Positions 60,380-64,000 of a stretch of 64,000 bases of DNA are shown here, one piece after another. Source of the stretch: Nepenthes gracilis (lineage: Eukaryota > Streptophyta > Magnoliopsida > Caryophyllales > Nepenthaceae). The stretch lies in NCBI GenBank assembly GCA_033239525.1, contig BSYO01000033.1:1107501-1171500 (forward strand), in the 5' to 3' direction. The position numbers and the translations under genes were made by a program. The notes under the pieces were generated by a model. The model was not told the DNA's origin and did not search any database. It saw only the letters and a program-made list of their open reading frames with translations. Position 1 is the stretch's first letter. Each line of letters starts with the position of its first letter.

Positions 60380-60600
60380 TACTGACGACGCTTACCGCCA
60401 GTAGGGTGTCCGCCCAAGGAAGAAAAAACGAAACAGTGTCAATACCGCTTTCCCTTCATCAATCTCTCTCCTTTTCTCTGAAATCAATTTCAACTTCAGT
60501 TACAGAAAGACGATTCCGTCATAGATTTCGGTCTGGGTGATAGAGAGAAAACCAGATCGATCTCCGCGGAGAGGAAAGAACGGCAGGGATAGATTGACAA

Positions 60601-63073
60601 ATGGCGACACTGCAAACTTGGAGAAAAGCATATGGTGCTCTTAAAGACCACACCAAAGTTGGTCTTGCCCAAATCAACAGTGACAACAAGGTTCCCCTTC
60701 CCCCCTCCCTCTCTCTCTCTTTCCGTCGTTCTCTTGTTGTCAAAGTTTGATAAAATTGGTTTCTTTTTACGATCCGTTCGTCTCTTTGTAGGATTTGGAC
60801 ATAGCCATTGTCAAGGCGACGAATCATGTGGAGTGTCCACCAAAAGATAGACACTTAAGAAGTTAGTAACCGAGTGCAATTTTCTCATAGATCCATTACT
60901 ATTAGTCTGGCTTTTTGGTGTTTTGTGATGAAATTACTGAATTTAGTGGCCCATCCCAAATCTCAGAAATTTTTATCGCGACATCAGCGATTCGGCCTAG
61001 GGCTGACATCGCTTATTGCATTCATGTTCTTGCAAGGCGATTGGCAAAAACGCGTAATTGGACGGTATATCGCTTTTTACTCTCATCTTTTCTTTGGTTA
61101 AAGATTTGATCTTCGTCTTTCGTGTTCTATGCTTTGGAAATGAACTGGTGTTTGGCAATGAATGTTGTCAGTATTGATTCTTCTCTTTTTTTTTTTGATG
61201 AAAATTCAATCAACATAATGAGACAAAGATTGTTTCTTGCTTCCCGCGTACCTTTTTTCTGGGGTAGATGGTCAGATGTGGATTACATGGAAAGTATATA
61301 TTTTATTGATTTGCAATGATAATGTTTAGGGATTGGAATGTGGGCAGTGTCATATAAGTTGCAGATGCTCTACGATATGCATTTATTTGAATGATTGGAG
61401 TGTGCTTGTTTTCACAAGTTTCTTTTAAATTATTGTAGAAACCAATTCAACGCCTTTTGGTTCCTTCCTACTACAACAAATTTTGGCAGTTTTTCTTTTA
61501 ATACTATCTTTAAGGAGGCAGGTTAATAAGTTTAGTGGATTGTAAATTCTAGTGTGGACTGTATTGTATTAGAAAGACTTTCAATGACTATATCATTTCC
61601 ATTTGAAAACCGGACACTCTGGATATAGACTTATTATTGTTGACTTTAGAGCACATGTTTGCATATTATGCTTAACTGTGCTTTGTGAATATTTATGTGA
61701 CTTGCTTCATTGTAATATTTGATTCCGTTTCTCCTTCACCATATCCCATGGACACAATTGGGTTTGGAAAAGATCCACTTCTTTATGCGCCTCTTGGACC
61801 TGCTTAAAACAATAGGATTTTGGAAGAAATGTTTAATTATCACTTTTGTTACAACCATTCAACATTTTGTGTGTGTTGCAGTTTAGCATGGTTCATCATC
61901 CCGTTTCTGTGCTTATAAAATTGATTGCTAATTTCAGATTATTTTTGTACCAAACTGATTGATTGGTTTAGCTTGCTATTATCTAGTAGGAACCCATGTA
62001 CAGTGATAGAGTATTGTTATATCTACTATTGTTGGTGAATAGGTGGCTTTGAAAACACTGATAGTTCTCCATAAATTACTGAGGGAGGGTGATCCTACTT
62101 TCAGAGAAGAACTTCTTAATTACACTCAACGTGGAAGCATTCTGCAACTGTCCAATTTCAAGGATGATTCGAGTCCTGTTGGTAGGTTTTGGACGAAATT
62201 CACTTCTCTTTCCATCACTATCAGCTATGATCCCGTATCAATGAGTATTTTTATTTTTTATTTTATATTCTTTGCTTGCTATGGTTGTATTAAGTGGGAA
62301 ATTCCTAAACACCATGTATTGAAAAATATGTTCTCAAAAAATTCTTTCAGCCTGGGATTGCTCTGCCTGGGTGCGCACTTATGCCCTTTTCTTGGAGGAA
62401 AGACTTGAATGTTTCAGGGTTCTGAAATATGATATTGAGGCTGAGCGTCTGCCAAGGCCTGCCCAGGGACAGGAAAAGGTAATCGCTTGAATTTCCTTCA
62501 ACTGGTGAGTTTATTGTATATGTCTATTATGCAACACTTGTCATCCTGTTCTTTATTATTCATTATCTCATTTTAATTGCTTCAGCTCTTGATGTAAACA
62601 GCGGATTGCCTCTCAACTTTATGATTATAACTTGAGCTTATGTAGATCTGTTGGCACATCTTGGCTCTGAAGTTCATGTACCATAGTTGCATTTCTTTAC
62701 TACTTTTTTGAAATAACTGACAAACCTCGTCAAGGAATGAAGGGCAAACAGTGTTTGAGATCTGTTAACAGGCCAGATTAGTCTGATTGTGTTGAAATGT
62801 TTTCTACAATTAGGCATTTGTCTGTGGCCCTCAAGCATATTTATAGTCTTTTTAACAGCTGTTTTTACATATGCAAATATGACTGAAGTTTTATGGGCAT
62901 TTTTTGTTGTTTATTGTGATATATGATTGAGGAGATAAGTCTAGGGTAGTTGAGTGGTCAGCTTTCTCTTGGCAGAATGTAGTATTAAGACTCACTTCTA
63001 TTACCATACATCTCGGACAACTAAGCCTCTGATTGTGGTGCATGCTGTAATTTTGAGTTCCGACTTATTGGCT

Positions 63074-63118
<45 letters not shown>

Positions 63119-64000
63119 CTGTCTCTGTTTTTTCGTTTTTCCATGGCTAGATCATGGAGAGAGGGATGATGAACCTCAAACCCTATAATCCAAGTGGATA
63201 TGTATGGGGAGTCAAATCACCATATTTTAAAGCTTTTTTCCTGTGTTGCTGAGGCTTGAATACACATCAATTTTGCATCAAATTTAAGGAATTCCTTAGC
63301 AACATTGTGTATGTCTCATTCAGCCTAGCCTACAGTTGTTTTTACCTTCAAGTTTTAAGGTCATCCAGTCTTCTTCCCTTGGCTACTTGTACTCGTGATA
63401 AATTATAAGCTGTTTTTTCTCGTTTGTTTCTAATTATTTGTCTCATGGTATAAAGCTCACAGATTGTGCAGGTCGAACAAACAAAAAAATCTTCAATTAT
63501 GATTGTGAGATTAAGTGGTTCAGGTTATTTGTGTCAGTGCTCGCAGTTATAAATCTAAAGTAATTTGATGTCTGAAGTTGTTATCTGTTTGGGATTAAGG
63601 TGATTTGAGCTATCTTGAAGTATAAAAATGTTCTTGTGACAAGAAATTGTTTCCTGTGGAGCTGCCTATTGATGCGACAGATCTCTCTCTCCCTCTCTCT
63701 CTCTCTCTCTTTCTCCCTGTGTGCGCATGTCAGGGTGTGTCGGATGGGGGGAGGTGAGCTTAATGTTCTCTTTGTTTCTAATGAAAGAACTTCAGCCGTT
63801 ATTGGAGAACAGTAACTTTTTGTCATATACCTACCCTGAGTAGCAATCTCTTGTGTAACATAACATAAGGGCTCATGCTACATCAATATCCCTGGTTTTA
63901 TTTTGTGATCAGGGTTACAGCAGAACTAGGGATTTGGACAGCGAGGAACTGTTGGAGCAGTTGCCAGCACTGCAACAGCTGCTGTATCGTCTCATTGGAT
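60601..64000 (+). CDS. ANTH-domain clathrin assembly protein (AP180/CALM type), 5' part
   Basis: Six exons are in the window: 60,601-60,690; 60,792-60,861; 60,967-61,064; 62,043-62,181; 62,351-62,478; and 63,913 onward, open at the right edge. They encode the first 204 residues. [22 protein letters not shown] is the usual start of this plant family. The ANTH domain carries the phosphoinositide-binding motif K-X9-K-X-R-H (Lys38, Lys48, Arg50, His51 in [15 protein letters not shown]). TRNWTVALKTL and [19 protein letters not shown] follow, then GYSRTRDLD and [14 protein letters not shown]. The best match I recall is Arabidopsis At5g35200 (PICALM3). These proteins bind membrane lipids and recruit clathrin and SNARE cargo at the plasma membrane and trans-Golgi. 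The C-terminal clathrin-binding tail lies outside the window. Confidence 0.93.
63074..63125 (+). repeat. CT then ATCT microsatellite, PICALM intron 5
   Basis: A run of CT dinucleotides passes into about six ATCT units. A second CT run is at 63,681-63,717 in the same intron. Confidence 0.9.

Overview
The window looks like nuclear DNA of a flowering plant, most likely a eudicot. It has GT-AG introns in plant-type genes, long AT-rich spacers and many LTR retrotransposons. I could not place the species from the sequence alone.

Layout. (1) 1-3,115: an intact two-exon major-latex-protein-like gene (MLP, Bet v 1 fold; 1,601-2,496) with its flanks and a relic exon of another MLP. (2) 3,891-13,609: a nearly full-length but broken Ty3/gypsy element of the TAT lineage. 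It has LTRs of 770 and 769 bp, a 5-bp ATATA target duplication, gag, protease, RT, two RNase H regions, integrase, a 52-bp tandem repeat and an antisense ORF. (3) 13,610-15,640: AT-rich DNA with a palindromic MITE-like element and a ghost copy of the MLP upstream region. (4) About 15,640-28,867: a mosaic of minus-strand retroelements. It holds a decayed Ty3/gypsy pol with a very long LTR, and a second TAT-type element reduced to 5' LTR, primer-binding site and partial gag. About 3.5 kb of this mosaic is present twice. (5) 28,431-31,429: a second copy of segment 1 with a second intact MLP gene (30,021-30,916), followed by another MLP exon relic. (6) 31,430-39,766: mostly AT-rich intergenic DNA with MITE-like repeats, a TAT-type LTR fragment carrying a GC-rich minisatellite, and a tRNA-like/SINE-like stretch. 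(7) 39,767-46,286: a decayed full-length Ty1/copia element with GATGA target duplications, then a related LTR-like fragment. (8) 48,045-56,005: a ten-exon gene for a TMEM214/DUF2359 membrane protein (580 aa), with a solo LTR and other repeats in its introns. (9) 58,438-59,468: a solo LTR with ATACC target duplications. (10) 60,601 to the window end: the first six exons of an ANTH-domain clathrin-assembly protein (AP180/CALM type), running off the right edge.

Four host genes are supported: two MLP paralogues, TMEM214-like and PICALM-like. They do not form a functional unit. The MLP pair is a tandem family expansion spread apart by retrotransposons, and the two housekeeping membrane-trafficking/ER genes lie in the less repeat-dense right third. 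I found no CRISPR array, no convincing functional tRNA or rRNA gene, and no novel defence-like or metabolic gene system. The most unusual features are structural: nested and duplicated retroelement fragments, tandem repeats and an antisense ORF inside a TAT element, and ghost MLP copies.
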